Positions 27,311-35,298 of a stretch of DNA of 64,000 bases are shown here, piece by piece. The notes beneath the pieces were generated by a model. It made no database searches. It was given only the letters and a program-made list of their open reading frames with translations, and was not told the DNA's origin. Where the stretch lies: NCBI GenBank assembly GCA_017643215.1, contig JAEPNV010000006.1, positions 186,001 to 250,000 of the forward strand, read 5' to 3'. The position numbers and the translations under genes are program-made. Within the stretch, counting starts at the first letter, position 1. Each line of letters opens with the position of its first letter. The DNA is from Roseibium sp. (GTDB lineage: Bacteria > Pseudomonadota > Alphaproteobacteria > Rhizobiales > Stappiaceae).

Positions 27311-28960
27311 TTGACCCGCAGCTACTTCATCTTCGTTCGGGCCGTTTTGATCGCCCTGTTGCTGGCGACGGCGCCGCTTTTCGCGGCGAATATCATCCTG
27401 AACGACTATGCCGCTTCGCAGGCCATGCGGGAAATGCAAGCCATGGGCGAGCGGCATATCCTGCGGGCCGAGGACGCCATCAACCAGACGGTGACCGCGC
27501 TCCAACGGCTCGACCGGGACGACATTCAAACCTGCAGCGCGGAAGACCGGCTGGTTTATCAAAAACTGGTAACGAACCTCGGCATGGTGGATGCCATCGG
27601 GCTGGTCGACGCGTCAGGCAAACGGATGTGCATCGTCCCGGACGTGGAACTGACCGGGGAGGCGATCCTGCCGGCCTTGCGGCCCGATGGACCGCTCGTG
27701 GGCATCGGCATGCTCGACCGGGAATATCTCGGTGCCCGGTCCGCCGTGGTGAGCTGGGACTTGCGCAATTCCAACCGTTTGTTCGCCGAAGTCACCCCGG
27801 CTGTGATCGCGGTGGACCCCGGACCGGAGTACTTGAGGGCTTATCGGCGGGCCGAATTGCATCTGGGCGATGAATTGCACTGGTTCGGGACCGGTGGTTA
27901 CAATTCCGCCAGCGCCGATCCGAACGATACAATGGTGGTGACGGTCTGGTCGGAGAACTATCCGTTGAAGGCGACCGTCGTGGCGCCAAGCTCCGCCGCC
28001 CATTCCCTTGTCCAGCCGCTCAAAGTTGTCGCCGCGACCGCGTGCGCGGCGGTGGCCTTGCTGCTCGTCGCCGTCAGCGTCTGGTTCTCGTGGCGGCCGG
28101 AAAGCGAGGCGAACGATGAATTCGTCGCCGCGATCCGCAACGGCGAATTCATTCCCTACTATCAACCGGTCATGGACATTGAGAGCGGCAAGCTCAGAGG
28201 CTGTGAAGTTCTCATGCGCTGGCGCCGGCCGAACGGGATGATCGTCTCGCCTGGCCAGTTCATGGCCTATGCGGAAACCCACGGGCATATTTTTGACATG
28301 ACGCGCCACATCATGGCGCAAAGCTGTCTGGAAATGGAAGGGCTCTACCGGGACCGCCCGGAGCTGAAGATGTCCATCAACCTTTTCGCCGGGCACTTCC
28401 TCGACCGGGAGGTGATTTCGGACATCAAGGCGGCCTTCGAAAAGTCGGAAATCTCGTTCCAGCAGATCGTTGTCGAGGTGACCGAACGCCATCCGCTCGC
28501 GGATATGGATCTTGCCCGAAAGATTATCGCCGAACTTCAAGCCTTCGGCGTCCGCGTGGCGCTCGACGATGTCGGCACCGGCCATGGCGGCATGGCCTAT
28601 CTGCAAAAACTGGGCATCGACATCATCAAGATCGACAAGATGTTCATCGATCAGATCGGTATGGATGACAGCTCCACGACGATCGTCGATTCCATGGTGG
28701 AACTGGCCGACAATCTTGGCATGGGTATCATTGCCGAAGGCGTTGAGACCGAAGACCAGATCGACCGGCTGCTCGAGCTTGGCGTGACCGCCGCGCAAGG
28801 CTACTACTTCGCAGCCCCCATGCCGGCCCAGGAATACATCGCCTTCGCAGAGCGCCTGGAAGAGGAAGAGCTGGAAGCTGCGCGCCTAGCAGAGGAAGCC
28901 GAGGCGGCGGAGCGCGCCGCGGCCGAGGCGGCGATGAATGAGGCCGGCGCCGCGGCCTGA
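27311..28960 (+). CDS. membrane EAL-domain cyclic-di-GMP phosphodiesterase (CSS-type)
   Basis: The 549-residue protein begins at TTG 27311, with a membrane segment (about 10-28), a periplasmic part of about 200 residues and a second membrane segment (VVAATACAAVALLLVAVSVW). The periplasmic part has two cysteines (TCSAED and KRMCIVPD), as in redox-sensing CSS domains. The EAL domain has EVLMRW for ExLxR, VTERHP, LDDVGTGHGG, IKIDKMFI and IIAEGVET, so the catalytic acids, metal-binding DD pair and Lys are kept and it should cleave c-di-GMP. It ends with about 30 Glu/Ala-rich helical residues. No clear ribosome site is seen at the TTG. Confidence 0.85.
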   Translation: MTRSYFIFVRAVLIALLLATAPLFAANIILNDYAASQAMREMQAMGERHILRAEDAINQTVTALQRLDRDDIQTCSAEDRLVYQKLVTNLGMVDAIGLVDASGKRMCIVPDVELTGEAILPALRPDGPLVGIGMLDREYLGARSAVVSWDLRNSNRLFAEVTPAVIAVDPGPEYLRAYRRAELHLGDELHWFGTGGYNSASADPNDTMVVTVWSENYPLKATVVAPSSAAHSLVQPLKVVAATACAAVALLLVAVSVWFSWRPESEANDEFVAAIRNGEFIPYYQPVMDIESGKLRGCEVLMRWRRPNGMIVSPGQFMAYAETHGHIFDMTRHIMAQSCLEMEGLYRDRPELKMSINLFAGHFLDREVISDIKAAFEKSEISFQQIVVEVTERHPLADMDLARKIIAELQAFGVRVALDDVGTGHGGMAYLQKLGIDIIKIDKMFIDQIGMDDSSTTIVDSMVELADNLGMGIIAEGVETEDQIDRLLELGVTAAQGYYFAAPMPAQEYIAFAERLEEEELEAARLAEEAEAAERAAAEAAMNEAGAAA

Positions 28961-29030
28961 TACCGCTCGATCTCTATCGACATTTAGCTTGCGAATGAAA
29001 GCGCGACGATCGCTCCGCTCTTGAGCGCGT

Positions 29031-29531
29031 TTACGGCGTTGAAACGACGACGTAGGGCGTGTCGAACCGCACTTCTTCCAGATTGTCGCCGTCGCCAATG
29101 CGGTCGACCACCGCAAACAGCCCCGGTTCGGACAGAGGCGTTAACACCCCGTGCCACGTGTTCCGGCGGAAATTGATGCCTTGACCGGGCGCGGTCATAA
29201 AGGCGCGGGGCCGGCCAGGCCGGCCGTCTTCGTCCGGACAGGCAATGACTAGGAAGGGCTCATAGGTCATCGGCAAAAACGCCTGACTGCCGAGCGGATG
29301 GCGCTCGACCATATCAAGGCGGTAGGGAAGGGTCCGTTTTTCCGACAGGAAGAGGCTGACACCGGCCCGCGCACCGGCCCCGGCAAAGTCGAGCGTCGCA
29401 AGATCATGGTAACGTCCGCATAGGCCCTGGTTGATGATCTTGGCGGGCTCTCCGGCAACCTCCAGGACGTCTCCGAACGGCGCGAATGCGGCTGCGTCCA
29501 GAGGTTCGATGTGGATGCTGTTTGTCATCAC
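29031..29531 (-). CDS. allA: ureidoglycolate lyase
   Basis: The 166-residue cupin enzyme splits ureidoglycolate into glyoxylate and urea, the last step of purine ring breakdown. Family signs are IEPLDAAAFAPFGDVLE at the start, the LPYRLDMVERHPLGSQAF block and NFRRNTWHGVLTPL, where the His is a metal or substrate ligand. It follows the aminohydrolase gene with a one-base gap, so the two consecutive pathway steps are co-translated. Confidence 0.93.
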   Translation of the reverse strand: MMTNSIHIEPLDAAAFAPFGDVLEVAGEPAKIINQGLCGRYHDLATLDFAGAGARAGVSLFLSEKRTLPYRLDMVERHPLGSQAFLPMTYEPFLVIACPDEDGRPGRPRAFMTAPGQGINFRRNTWHGVLTPLSEPGLFAVVDRIGDGDNLEEVRFDTPYVVVSTP

Positions 29532-29532
29532 G

Positions 29533-30354
29533 CTACCGCAGCTTCATGTGCCGGTTGACGTCTTTATAGAGCAGGTAGCGGAACTTCCCGGGCCCGCCCG
29601 CATAGCAGGCTTGGGGGCAAAAGGCCCGCAGCCACATATAGTCGCCCGCTTCCACTTCCACCCAGTCCTGGTTGAGCCGGTAGACCGCCTTGCCCTCCAG
29701 GACATAAAGGCCGTGTTCCATGACATGGGTCTCGGCGAAGGGGATCACGGCGCCCGGTTCGAGTGTCACGATGTTGACATGCATGTCATGGCGCAGATCC
29801 GCCGGGTCGACAAACCGGGTCGTTGCCCATTTGCCGTCCGTGCCCGGCATCGCGATCGGCGCGATGTCTGTTTCATTGGTGACAAACGCATCCGGCACGT
29901 CCAGGCCGATCACCTTGTCATAGGCCTTGCGGACCCAGTGGAACGAGACCGGTTCGTCGGCTTCGTTTTTGACCGTCCAATCGACTGCCGGCGGCAGATA
30001 GGCATAGCCACCTTCGGCCAGAACATGGGGGTCGTCGTCAATCGTCAGGACCAGCTCACCGGATGTGACGAACAGGACTGCCTCGGCTTCCGGGTCCGTC
30101 TCCGGCTTCTCACTGCCGCCGCCCGGCTGTACCTCGACAATGTACTGGGAGAAGGTTTCCGCAAAGCCGGAAAGCGGCCGGGACAGCACCCAGACACGGG
30201 TGCCGGTCCAAAACGGCAGATAGCTGGTGACGATGTCGCGCATCGTGCCTTTGGGCACCACCGCGTAGGCGTCCGTAAACACGGCGCGGTCGGTCAGCAA
30301 TTGGGTTTGCGGCGGCAGGCCGCCTGACGGTGTGAAATAAGCACCGGTGGACAT
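29533..30354 (-). CDS. allE: (S)-ureidoglycine aminohydrolase
   Basis: The 273-residue bicupin removes ammonia from ureidoglycine to give ureidoglycolate, which allA then cleaves. The first cupin covers about residues 50-130 (LFVTSGELVLTIDDDPHVL). The second, manganese-binding one is at 190-265 (HDMHVNIVTLEPG, FAETHVMEHGLYVLEGKAVY) with the expected His/Glu ligands. Start ATG 30354 follows GGGGATCAAAATC. A 197-base leader with strong RNA structure precedes it. Uricase and allantoinase genes are not in the window. Confidence 0.92.
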   Translation of the reverse strand: MSTGAYFTPSGGLPPQTQLLTDRAVFTDAYAVVPKGTMRDIVTSYLPFWTGTRVWVLSRPLSGFAETFSQYIVEVQPGGGSEKPETDPEAEAVLFVTSGELVLTIDDDPHVLAEGGYAYLPPAVDWTVKNEADEPVSFHWVRKAYDKVIGLDVPDAFVTNETDIAPIAMPGTDGKWATTRFVDPADLRHDMHVNIVTLEPGAVIPFAETHVMEHGLYVLEGKAVYRLNQDWVEVEAGDYMWLRAFCPQACYAGGPGKFRYLLYKDVNRHMKLR

Positions 30355-30443
30355 GATTTTGATCCCCGAAAACAGCTGCGGCTTGGCCGCGGGCAGGGCG
30401 ATCAAAATAAAAACGCAAACAGCGTCCGTCCATGTCTATCTGG

Positions 30444-30539
30444 GCGCCGCGTTGTCGCGGCGCAAAAAGAGGCGGTGCCCCGCCTGCCGGTTCGTGACCT
30501 GCTTCCGGTTTCACAAACCTTGAAGATTTGCCGGCGGGG
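30444..30539 (-). promoter_or_regulatory. structured leader before allE, possible RNA switch
   Basis: On the minus strand a CCCCGCC/GGCGGGG stem (30533-30539 with 30478-30484) closes about 48 bases that hold a CAAATC/GGTTTG hairpin and a GTGA/TCAC pairing. After a T run comes a perfect 8-bp hairpin with a 4-base loop (30463-30444). Neither stem is followed by T on this strand, so it is not a terminator for allE. I do not recognise a known riboswitch class. Confidence 0.35.
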
Positions 30540-30551
30540 ATCCGCGTTTTT

Positions 30552-30752
30552 TTACCGTGCGCGCGTGCGGGCGGACCGAACTTCTTCGCGGCTGGCTTTG
30601 ACCCGGTCGAGCAGAGCGTCGTCGCATGGCGCATTCCGCTTTTCGGCCAGGAATTCGTTCATCCGGTGCTCAAGGTTTGACAACCGGTCTTGGCGGTGGT
30701 TGGGCCAAGGCTGGCGATTGGGTACGGCGAAAAGGGGCCAGATAGGAGGCAT
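30552..30752 (-). CDS. small conserved-looking protein, 66 aa, unknown
   Basis: The 66-residue frame starts at ATG 30752 with CGGAG nine bases upstream. The peptide begins MPPIWPLFAVPNRQPWPNH and continues with a charged, helix-rich half ending in several Arg. No membrane segment is present. It lies between the DUF465 gene (41 bases upstream) and allE in the same direction. Function unknown. Confidence 0.5.
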   Translation of the reverse strand: MPPIWPLFAVPNRQPWPNHRQDRLSNLEHRMNEFLAEKRNAPCDDALLDRVKASREEVRSARTRAR

Positions 30753-30792
30753 GACGGGGAACTCCGGGAAGTAGGTGCAGGATAGGCGACGG

Positions 30793-30990
30793 CTAGCTCG
30801 CAAGAGGTTCGGCGCGGCTTTTGCGCTCCAGGACGCGTTCGAGGCGCGCCATTTCGTCTCGGATGCGCAGCTTGAATTTTTTCAGTGTCCGAATGTGCCC
30901 GTCGTCAGGAGCCGGGCGCTTTTGTTCGCGCCTGATCTGAACGTCAAGACTCTCGTGTTGACTGCGCAGGGCTCTGAGGCGCGTGTACAT
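30793..30990 (-). CDS. DUF465 (YdcH-family) small protein
   Basis: The 65-residue protein is one continuous charged helix pair: LRALRSQHESLDVQIRREQK, then IRTLKKFKLRIRDEMARLE, the pattern of the DUF465/YdcH family. These cytosolic helical hairpins have no settled function. AGGAG stands just upstream of ATG 30990. It is divergent from the OxyR-like gene, and the OxyR-type operator lies in the shared 105-base gap, so it could be under that regulator. Confidence 0.75.
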   Translation of the reverse strand: MYTRLRALRSQHESLDVQIRREQKRPAPDDGHIRTLKKFKLRIRDEMARLERVLERKSRAEPLAS

Positions 30991-31055
30991 CCGTACTCCT
31001 TTCTTTTGCGGGCTTGGCACATCATTCATGTGGTTAATCGAAGGCGATAGGTGAA

Positions 31056-31092
31056 ATACATTGATTATATAAAGCTAATAGATCATATCTAT
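31056..31092 (+). promoter_or_regulatory. OxyR-type four-box operator
   Basis: Four tetranucleotides with exact seven-base spacing read ATAC-N7-ATAT-N7-ATAG-N7-CTAT, against the OxyR pattern ATAG-N7-CTAT-N7-ATAG-N7-CTAT (14 of 16 bases). The right half is perfect and also keeps the inner T and A of the consensus. It ends three bases before the likely start codon of the OxyR-like gene, fitting strong autoregulation. Confidence 0.65.
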
Positions 31093-31095
31093 AAA

Positions 31096-32028
31096 ATGGT
31101 GTTCCGCCCGTCCGCCCGACAGCTTGAGTATTTCCTGGCCCTTGCGGAGGTTGGGCATTTTGGCGCCGCCGCCCGCCGCTGCAATGTCTCGCAGCCAACC
31201 TTGTCGGCGCAGTTCAAATTGCTCGAAGACCAGCTCGGCGTTTCCCTTATTGACCGCGGAGGCGGCATCGCCGCGCTCACGCCGGCGGGCGCGGCGCTCG
31301 TGCCGCTCGCCCGGCAGGCAATCGAGACCCTGGATGAAATTGTAGCGGTTGCGTCGGTCCGGCGGGGCGGTCTCGGCGGCCTTATCCGCTTGGGGGTCGC
31401 GCCGACCTTCGGGCCATATTTCATGCCGCATTTGCTGCCGCATCTGAAACAGAAGTATCCGGATCTCGACATCTACATCCGGGAAGAACGGCCGATCCTC
31501 CTCAGCCGCGAGCTGCAATCTGGTGGTCTCGATTGTGTTCTGGCGCCCGCGCCCCTGTCACTGGATCAAGCCGCATCTGTCGTGATCTGCTCGGAAGAAC
31601 TCATGCTTGGGCTCCCGGTGGATCATAGGCTCGCGGACAGGCCGGTTATCTTGCTGGAGGACCTGGACGGGGAGGGTCTGTTGAGCCTTGGCCAGGGGTA
31701 CCAGCTCTACCAGGACGGCCAGACACTGTGCCAGATCTCCGGCGCACGCCTCTTGGAGGACTATGAAGGCACGAGCCTTGATGCACTGCGCCAGATGGTG
31801 TCGATCGGAATGGGTCTTGCCCTGTTCCCGGCCGGATACATTGCGTCCGAATTCGTGAAGGAACAACGGGTTGTCCTCAAGCCGATCGAAAAATTTCCCA
31901 TGGTGCGCGATGTGATCTTGGCCTGGCGCAAGAACAGCACCCGGGCAGATCATTTCCAGACGCTGGCGCTAACGGCCCGCATGGTGGCCGGAAACCTGGA
32001 AATCGCGGGCATGACTTCGGGCGCTTGA
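31096..32028 (+). CDS. OxyR-like LysR-family transcription regulator lacking the peroxidatic Cys
   Basis: The 310-residue protein aligns with OxyR throughout: helix-turn-helix RRCNVSQPTLSAQFKLLE (residues 27-44), APTFGPYFMPHLLPH, LDCVLAP and TSLDALRQMV. In a gap-free alignment to E. coli OxyR the resolving Cys208 is kept (Cys212), but peroxidatic Cys199 is Gln203. It therefore should not sense peroxide by the normal disulfide switch. Start ATG 31096 is chosen because the protein then begins like OxyR; GTG 31051 would put the operator inside the coding region. No clear ribosome site is seen. An ABM monooxygenase gene follows. Confidence 0.85.
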   Translation: MVFRPSARQLEYFLALAEVGHFGAAARRCNVSQPTLSAQFKLLEDQLGVSLIDRGGGIAALTPAGAALVPLARQAIETLDEIVAVASVRRGGLGGLIRLGVAPTFGPYFMPHLLPHLKQKYPDLDIYIREERPILLSRELQSGGLDCVLAPAPLSLDQAASVVICSEELMLGLPVDHRLADRPVILLEDLDGEGLLSLGQGYQLYQDGQTLCQISGARLLEDYEGTSLDALRQMVSIGMGLALFPAGYIASEFVKEQRVVLKPIEKFPMVRDVILAWRKNSTRADHFQTLALTARMVAGNLEIAGMTSGA

Positions 32029-32124
32029 AGTCCACGCTATCTTCGCCAGTGCCCCGCGCGTTGTCAGCCTGAGGCAAACATGGTCTTCTCAAGGGGCCGT
32101 GCAGTTGTCCGCAGGAGGTCCATA

Positions 32125-32448
32125 ATGCCAACCATATCCAGCAGCTCAGACTTTCAAACGGTGATCACGACCTTCGAGATGACGCCGGGCACGTGTTACG
32201 ATCTGCTCGACGAACTCAAGGACGCCTACGAAAACTTTATTCGTCACCAGCCTGGTTTCATTGGCGCGGGACTGCATGTGAACGATGCACAGACCCGTAT
32301 CGCCAACTACTCGCAATGGCGCCAGCGCGAGGATTTTCTGGCGATGTTGCGGACCGACGAAATGCGGGCGCGCAACCGGCGCATCAGTGCGTTGTGCAAA
32401 GGCTTCGAGCCGGTGATGTACGATGTCGTCGACACATATGGAGCGTAA
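32125..32448 (+). CDS. antibiotic biosynthesis monooxygenase (ABM)-family protein
   Basis: The 107-residue protein has the dimeric ferredoxin-like ABM fold: TTFEMTPGTCYDLLDELKDAY, then QPGFIGAGLHVNDAQTRIANYSQWRQREDFLAML. Such small cofactor-free proteins include quinol monooxygenases and heme-degrading enzymes, but many are uncharacterised. AGGAGG precedes ATG 32125. It lies 96 bases downstream of the OxyR-like gene in the same direction and may be its target. Confidence 0.78.
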   Translation: MPTISSSSDFQTVITTFEMTPGTCYDLLDELKDAYENFIRHQPGFIGAGLHVNDAQTRIANYSQWRQREDFLAMLRTDEMRARNRRISALCKGFEPVMYDVVDTYGA

Positions 32449-32481
32449 GCCAAGTTGGATTCCCGTGCGACGGAGAAACCA

Positions 32482-33963
32482 TCACGTGCCGCAAAAGGTC
32501 ATGTAGGGTCCAAAATCTGCCGGCGCCGGCTGGGCGTAGGGCGCCAGCTCATCGCGTTCGTCGAAGGGCTTGGTGACGGCCGCGAGGAGAGCGTGGACTG
32601 GACCGTAGTCGCCATGTTCCGCCGCTGAAAGCGCGTCTTCGACTGTGTGGTTGCGCGGGATATAGGCCGGATTGACGGTGGCCATGCGTTTTGCGGTGGT
32701 GCCGGGATCCGCATTCTCTTTTGCAAGACGGTCCCGCCATTGCCGAAGCCAATCCGCCGGTGTGTCGGGCGTCTGAAAAAGCGTCAGCAACGCATCGTCG
32801 TTGCCCCGTGCTGCCTCGCCCAGACGGCGGAAAACCAGCGTGTGGTCGGCCCGTTGCGCCTGCATGATATCGAGCAATCCACCGGCCAGCGCGAGATCGC
32901 CGTCGAGCGCTGTCGTCAGCCCGAGCTTTGCCCTCATGCCGGCAAGCCAGCGGTCTTGATAGGTTTCCGCAAACCGGTTGAGTTCCTCGGTCGCCCGTTC
33001 CACGGCGCGGTCCGCGTCGTCCGGGTCAATCAGGGGCACCAGGCATTCGGCAAACCGGGCAAGGTTCCATTGCGCCAGAACTGGCTGGCGCGCAAAGGCA
33101 TAGCGCCCGCCGTGGTCGATGGAACTGAAAACCGCCTCCGGATCATAGGCATCGAGGAAGGCGCAGGGGCCGTAATCAATGGTCTCTCCGGAAATTGCCG
33201 TGTTGTCGGTATTCATCACACCATGAACAAAGCCGACCAGAAGCCACTCGGCGATCAGCGCCGCCTGCCGGTCGATCACACAGCGCAGCAGGAGGATGTA
33301 TTTATCCGCCTCCGAAGCAAGATCTGGATCATGGCGTTCGATCGCATAGTCGGCAAGTTGGCGGACCTTGTCGGTTTCCCCGCGTGCCGCGAAATACTGG
33401 AACGTGCCGACCCGCAGGTGGCTGGACGCCACCCGTGTCAGCACAGCGCCCGATTTTGGGCCATCGCGGTAGATGGTCTCTCCTGTGGTGGCTGCGGCCA
33501 GCGCCCGCGTCGTTGGAATACCGAGTGCGTGCATGGCCTCGCCGATCACATATTCCCGCAAGACCGGGCCGATGACCGCCTTGCCGTCGCCGCCACGCGA
33601 AAACGGCGTCGGGCCGGAGCCTTTGAGCTGAATGTCGCGCCGTTGGCCGGCCTGGTCGATCACCTCGCCGATCAGAAGCGCCCGCCCGTCGCCGAGCCGC
33701 GGCGAAAACCCGCCGAATTGATGACCGGCATAGACCTGGGCGAGCGGAGCAGCGCCCGCCGGGCTTTCCGTGCCGGTGAAAATCCGCGCCGCGTCCGCAG
33801 CCTTCAGGGCTGCCGGATCTAGGCCGAGATCACGCGCCAATACCTCGTTTAGAAGTACCAGCTCCGGGGAGGGCACCGCCGCGCCCTGCCAGGGCACATA
33901 GAACCCGTCCATCTCGCGGGCATAGGTGTTGTCGAAGGAAAACAGGGGCTGCGGGATCGTCAT
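32482..33963 (-). CDS. selO: protein adenylyltransferase SelO (YdiU family)
   Basis: The 493-residue pseudokinase-fold enzyme transfers AMP from ATP to Ser/Thr/Tyr of proteins and is linked to redox homeostasis. Hallmarks are YAGHQFGGFSPRLGDGRA, QLKGSGPTPFSRGGDGKAV, HGVMNTDNTAISGETIDYGP and FLDAYDPEAVFSSIDHGGRY. Length is standard. Start ATG 33963 has AAGGTG upstream. It converges with the ABM gene; both may connect to redox stress. Confidence 0.94.
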   Translation of the reverse strand: MTIPQPLFSFDNTYAREMDGFYVPWQGAAVPSPELVLLNEVLARDLGLDPAALKAADAARIFTGTESPAGAAPLAQVYAGHQFGGFSPRLGDGRALLIGEVIDQAGQRRDIQLKGSGPTPFSRGGDGKAVIGPVLREYVIGEAMHALGIPTTRALAAATTGETIYRDGPKSGAVLTRVASSHLRVGTFQYFAARGETDKVRQLADYAIERHDPDLASEADKYILLLRCVIDRQAALIAEWLLVGFVHGVMNTDNTAISGETIDYGPCAFLDAYDPEAVFSSIDHGGRYAFARQPVLAQWNLARFAECLVPLIDPDDADRAVERATEELNRFAETYQDRWLAGMRAKLGLTTALDGDLALAGGLLDIMQAQRADHTLVFRRLGEAARGNDDALLTLFQTPDTPADWLRQWRDRLAKENADPGTTAKRMATVNPAYIPRNHTVEDALSAAEHGDYGPVHALLAAVTKPFDERDELAPYAQPAPADFGPYMTFCGT

Positions 33964-34167
33964 CTGGGCACCTTCGGCGGACGGGCAGGGACAGGAATAT
34001 GGTGTTAAAGCCCAATATAGGGACGTCTGCACATTTTGCTGCAATTCAGTCCGGGCCAGTCGTCGAATGCTATGAACAGGAGGAAAACAGGGCGCCGGTC
34101 AGTCGACCCCCGGACCCGCGCAACGCCGGACTGCCGATGGTGTATTTGGCCCTTCACCAAAAAGTCC

Positions 34168-34194
34168 GGAATAATCGGGCCGGCCACTCGTTTC
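34168..34194 (+). promoter_or_regulatory. candidate ECF promoter 1, GGAAT-N16-CGTTTC
   Basis: GGAAT (34168-34172), exactly 16 bases, then CGTTTC (34189-34194). The first 19 bases are identical to the minus-strand site in front of the protease gene at 38412. Transcription would start near 34200, giving a leader of about 40 bases before the NTPase start at 34243. Confidence 0.65.
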
Positions 34195-34242
34195 CCCCAT
34201 ATCCGCACGATGGCGGAGCATCGACAGGAGTGGGAAACGGAT

Positions 34243-35298
34243 ATGGAACCTATCGCATTGCCCCGACTTTTGGCCGCCAAACGGTCTTATGCCGTGCGGC
34301 GCGTCGACCTGCCGGCCCGGGCGCGCCTTTCCGGGCCGGGCTATGCCCCGCGGGCCGGAGACGTGGTGCTCGCACGGATTACATCCTTGGGGTCGCATCG
34401 CCGCATCGAACTGCCAACGGGACGGAAGGCATCGCTCTATGTTGGCGATGAAGTGATCCTGGCCTATGGCAACCGGTACGCGCCGGATCAATACGAGGCC
34501 TATGTCCCTGAAACCTTGGGGCCATGCCATATGGTCGCCGCGGGCGGTATCGCCGCGCAGGCGGCCGCGTGGCACGAAAAACTGGCCGGTCCGACAGCGA
34601 TCGAGCCGATCGGGGTCGTGTGCGGTGCTGATGGTGAGCCGGTGAATGTCGGGCAATTCGCCTTGCCAGCGCTTGCCGGCCCGCTGCCATCCGCTGTGTT
34701 CGGCGTGTTCGGGACGTCGATGAACGCCGGCAAGACCGAGACGGCCGCCGCGCTGGTGCGGGGATTTACCCGAAGCGGATACCGTGTCGGCGCATTGAAA
34801 ATCACGGGCACGGCATCCGGCGGCGATCCATGGCTGATGCGCGATTCCGGCGCCGCCGACGTCTTGGATTTCACGGATTCAGGTCTCGCCACCACGTTTG
34901 GTGTGCCGATCGATACGATCATCGCCAATACCGGCAACTTGCTGCGAAGATTGAACCGGGCAGGATGCGATCTGGCCGTGGTCGAGATCGCCGACGGGTT
35001 GTTCCAGGACGAAACCCGGCGCCTTGCGGCTGATCCGCGGGTTCGATCCCTGTTTGACGGTGTGATGTTTGCCGCCGGTGACGCGCTTGGCGCGGTCGAT
35101 GGGGTTGGTCGGCTTTCCAGCCTTGGCCATCATGTCCTGGGCATTTCCGGATCGGTGATGCGTTCGCCCTTGGCCGCGCGTGAGGTCTTGTCGAATGTTC
35201 AGGTCCCTGCGTATTCGCTGTCCGACCTTCAAGACGCAAGAACGGTCAGCGACATCATGACAGGGATATTGTCCGGACGGCTGTCTGCGGCAGAGTGA
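34243..35298 (+). CDS. P-loop NTPase, DUF1611/MobB-like
   Basis: The 351-residue protein has an N-terminal beta-rich domain (about 1-140; DVVLARITSLGSHRRIELPTG, YGNRYAPDQYEAYVPE) and a P-loop domain with Walker A GTSMNAGKTET (Lys164). KITGTASGGDPW, FTDSGLATTFG and VVEIADGLFQDET follow. The P-loop part resembles DUF1611 and MobB-type GTPases, but the biochemical role is unknown. Start ATG 34243 is set by the family-like beginning, with GGAG/GGGA upstream. The stop overlaps the GTG of the degenerate ABC protein (GTGA), so they are made together. A candidate ECF promoter lies upstream. Confidence 0.75.
   Translation: MEPIALPRLLAAKRSYAVRRVDLPARARLSGPGYAPRAGDVVLARITSLGSHRRIELPTGRKASLYVGDEVILAYGNRYAPDQYEAYVPETLGPCHMVAAGGIAAQAAAWHEKLAGPTAIEPIGVVCGADGEPVNVGQFALPALAGPLPSAVFGVFGTSMNAGKTETAAALVRGFTRSGYRVGALKITGTASGGDPWLMRDSGAADVLDFTDSGLATTFGVPIDTIIANTGNLLRRLNRAGCDLAVVEIADGLFQDETRRLAADPRVRSLFDGVMFAAGDALGAVDGVGRLSSLGHHVLGISGSVMRSPLAAREVLSNVQVPAYSLSDLQDARTVSDIMTGILSGRLSAAE

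Noticed and set aside
30444..30463. Rho-independent terminator at the GCGCCGCG hairpin
   Set aside because: The stem is perfect, but the T run lies on the wrong side for either strand; it is kept only as a leader hairpin.
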